From: Candidatus Cloacimonadota bacterium
GTDB lineage: Bacteria > Cloacimonadota > Cloacimonadia > Cloacimonadales > TCS61
Reading direction: 5' to 3'
DNA length: 40,252 nucleotides
Assembly: GCA_030621085.1 (NCBI GenBank)
Contig: JAUXIJ010000025.1
Span: 1 to 40,252, forward strand
Below the pieces are notes generated by a model. The model made no database searches. It saw only the letters and a list, made by a program, of their open reading frames with translations, and was not told the origin of the DNA. Both the position numbers and the translations under genes were made by a program. Positions 37,943 to 40,252 of the stretch are shown here, piece by piece. Numbering within the stretch: position 1 is the stretch's first letter; each line of letters opens with the position of its first letter.

Positions 37943-40252
37943 TTATTTTCCAATTACTGCTGTTGTTGTTTTTCTGTATGTTTTTTCCGATTCGCGGGAA
38001 GTAGCTTCCATAAGCAGGATGTAAACTCCCACCGGAAAATTCTTTCCATTCTTATCTCTTCCATCCCAAATCAAATCACCTTCAGATGCTTGCAACATTT
38101 GATCAACAAGCTTTTTTACCAGTCTTCCTTTCAGATCAAATATCCTGATAGTAACCGTGCTGATTATTTCCGGTAATTTGAAACTTATAATCGTCCTTTC
38201 ATCTCTGTAGGGAGAAAATGGATTCGGGTTCACAGAAAGCCTTGCCGCTGTGGGCAGCAATTCCACATAAATGCTGTTTAAGGCTCCGGGAGTGCTGCCT
38301 GCAACGGAGGGTCCCCAATTATCTTCAGTGGCTGGTAAGAAAGGATTTACTCTTTCTATGGAAATTCCATCTAATTCATCGTTCCACTCCGGCAGGAAAA
38401 AGAAATTCTCAATCAGGTTTTCATTTTCGTCCAGCAATATTAATTGCTCTCCTTCGTTTGAAAGCGAACCCAATCCAGTAAAAATAATATCTTCATCTAA
38501 GCCGTAATTTGTCTGCAAAAATTGAGCATCTTCTTCCGAACCAGTAATAAGAAAATAGTCGCTTTCCTGAAATGGAAGCAATAGCGTATCTTCATCTACA
38601 ACTATGGAAATTTCTTCAAGATGGGGAATATAACTATTGATCTTAATCTCCAGCCATTCCGGTTCTTCATCACCCGGATCGTACATTATTTCGTTGATTA
38701 CAAAAGGAAGAGCATTGTTATTATAAAAACTAAAGTCAAAATTATTAGCAGTGTTCATATCCTCTGAAGAATAAATTTCATATATATAAGTTGTGTAGCC
38801 CACTGCTGGAATTTCTGTAGAGAATTCGTATAATATACTATCATCTAATGTAATTTCATCCTGGAAAATCTCGATTTCTGTCTCTTCTCCATTTAAGGTT
38901 GTAGAACATGAGAAAATTATTGATGATATTACTTCCAATCCGATATTTTTAATTAGAACAGAATGCTCAATTTGATTGCCCTGCAAACCAGAGTTAAGTA
39001 ATGTAAGTTCAAGATCTTTTTCAATTGGAAGAACGCTGTTATGCAAAGCCGGTGTTCCAAGACTATCCAGTGAAACCAGCCAGGTAATATTTTCATCATC
39101 GAATGGATTAACTCTTTCAATTGAGAAATCTGTTGGGCAATTATTTCCAATATAAAATGTAGAATCAAAACTGGTGGAATACTCATCTATAAGATTCAGG
39201 TTTTCTTCCGTGTTATTCAATATCGTCCATTGAGAAGCTTCTACAACTTTAGCGGTATCGATATCGGGATAGACCTGTAACATCAAATCTGTGTTTGCGC
39301 ATACTACAAAAAAGTCATTTGCCGTAATTGTACATGAGAAGCGAATCTGACCACCGCCAGCATCAATTATTGCCCAGTTATCCACAACATATCCACAAGC
39401 ACTTCGGTTAAATATCTCAATCCACTCTTGATTCGTAGTTGCAGGACTGAACATTATCTCATTTAAAACCAGCGGTGAGTTTCCAATTAAAATAGAAGTT
39501 GTGGATAAATTATTTTCTAAGTTGTTATCATAAAAGTAGATAACCTCTGCTTCAATGATTTGGTAACCTTCGTCCAAATTCCCTAACTCACTGCTAAAAT
39601 TGATAAAACTTTCCGGCGGGATTTCTGGCAGGCTATAAGTTCCAAAAAGGCTATTGTTTAGCGTGATTTCCAATGTTGCATCCGAGTTATCCACAATCTC
39701 TGTGGATAAATTGAAAACCTGGATTTCAAGCCAGTAACTACCCTCTATTTCAGTTATTTGCACAATTAATATTTCCAAATCTACCGGATAAAAATTAGCA
39801 GTTCCCGGAGTAGGGTCTTCACACTCGAAAAAATCAAGTTCGCAATTATTAGTATCTTCCCCATCGTGTTTACGCGCAAGGGTATTTCCTTCAGAAACGT
39901 CCGAAGCAAAATAAATGCCGGGAGAACCTGTATCGTCCGGTAGATTATTTGTATTGGGAGAATCATACAGAACAGTATCGGTAAAAAGTACGTCAGCAGA
40001 AATTAGCCTGATACCATCTGTTGCTGTGCCGCCATTTTGAAAGGTAAGAGATGCGATAATATCTGTATCGGGAACAAATTCTTCTCCGATCAAAAGAAAA
40101 CTATCGGGTTCAATTATTATCGATGGAAATGTAAACTGATCTACAAATTCGCTTCCACCTTTCTGCAGTTTCCAATTTTCCAGATCAATTGCCTGTTCTC
40201 CTGCATTGAAAAGTTCAATCCATTCGTAGCCGCTATCTGCTCCCTCCGGGTC
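37943..40252 (-). CDS. Lamin-tail-domain (LTD) secreted protein with C-terminal FlgD-like/T9SS-like domain; N-terminus outside window
   Basis: Repeated NEIMFSPATTNQEWIEIFNRS / NEIMYDPGDEEPEWLEI and C-terminal VNPNPFSPYRDERTIISFKLPEIISTVTIRIFDLKGRLVKKL. Frame stays open to the window edge (DPEGADSGYEWIELFNAGEQ...). Confidence 0.85.
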   Translation of the reverse strand, partial: DPEGADSGYEWIELFNAGEQAIDLENWKLQKGGSEFVDQFTFPSIIIEPDSFLLIGEEFVPDTDIIASLTFQNGGTATDGIRLISADVLFTDTVLYDSPNTNNLPDDTGSPGIYFASDVSEGNTLARKHDGEDTNNCELDFFECEDPTPGTANFYPVDLEILIVQITEIEGSYWLEIQVFNLSTEIVDNSDATLEITLNNSLFGTYSLPEIPPESFINFSSELGNLDEGYQIIEAEVIYFYDNNLENNLSTTSILIGNSPLVLNEIMFSPATTNQEWIEIFNRSACGYVVDNWAIIDAGGGQIRFSCTITANDFFVVCANTDLMLQVYPDIDTAKVVEASQWTILNNTEENLNLIDEYSTSFDSTFYIGNNCPTDFSIERVNPFDDENITWLVSLDSLGTPALHNSVLPIEKDLELTLLNSGLQGNQIEHSVLIKNIGLEVISSIIFSCSTTLNGEETEIEIFQDEITLDDSILYEFSTEIPAVGYTTYIYEIYSSEDMNTANNFDFSFYNNNALPFVINEIMYDPGDEEPEWLEIKINSYIPHLEEISIVVDEDTLLLPFQESDYFLITGSEEDAQFLQTNYGLDEDIIFTGLGSLSNEGEQLILLDENENLIENFFFLPEWNDELDGISIERVNPFLPATEDNWGPSVAGSTPGALNSIYVELLPTAARLSVNPNPFSPYRDERTIISFKLPEIISTVTIRIFDLKGRLVKKLVDQMLQASEGDLIWDGRDKNGKNFPVGVYILLMEATSRESEKTYRKTTTAVIGK

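Noticed and set aside
40093-40093. Start codon at 40093 for the LTD protein, as in the ORF track
   Set aside because: The position is a TTG within an open frame that continues upstream to the window edge with LTD-like sequence (YEWIELFNAGEQAIDLENWKL).

Overview
This 40.25 kb AT-rich bacterial chromosomal window mixes housekeeping genes with several accessory patches. The gene content resembles an uncultured Cloacimonetes-type genome, but taxonomy cannot be settled from sequence reading alone. Housekeeping content: recA/recX, recJ, lnt, rpmB, rpmH-rnpA-yidD-yidC-jag, purA, comM/yifB, and the RNase P RNA gene on the minus strand at about 21445-21872. Five accessory features stand out. (1) A tightly packed minus-strand operon at 2499-6498: HTH+Panacea-type antitoxin, RelE-like toxin, RadC N-terminal HhH stump, and a Zn-ribbon adenine methylase with a C-terminal nuclease-like domain. 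(2) An IS200-like/RAYT transposase bracketed by palindromic repeats (6570-7310). (3) A GxxExxY gene inside the middle copy of a three-copy ~130 bp tandem repeat (16657-17385). (4) Two remnant copies of the comM 3' end (32605-32664 and 34878-34937), which differ from the intact comM end (36389-36448) almost only at synonymous sites. They delimit two cargo blocks, one being an AAA15 ATPase + RloB (AbiL-like) phage-defence pair. (5) An RNase P RNA whose two peripheral helices carry nearly the same palindromic stem sequence. All calls come from reading the sequence and ORF track; no database search was run.
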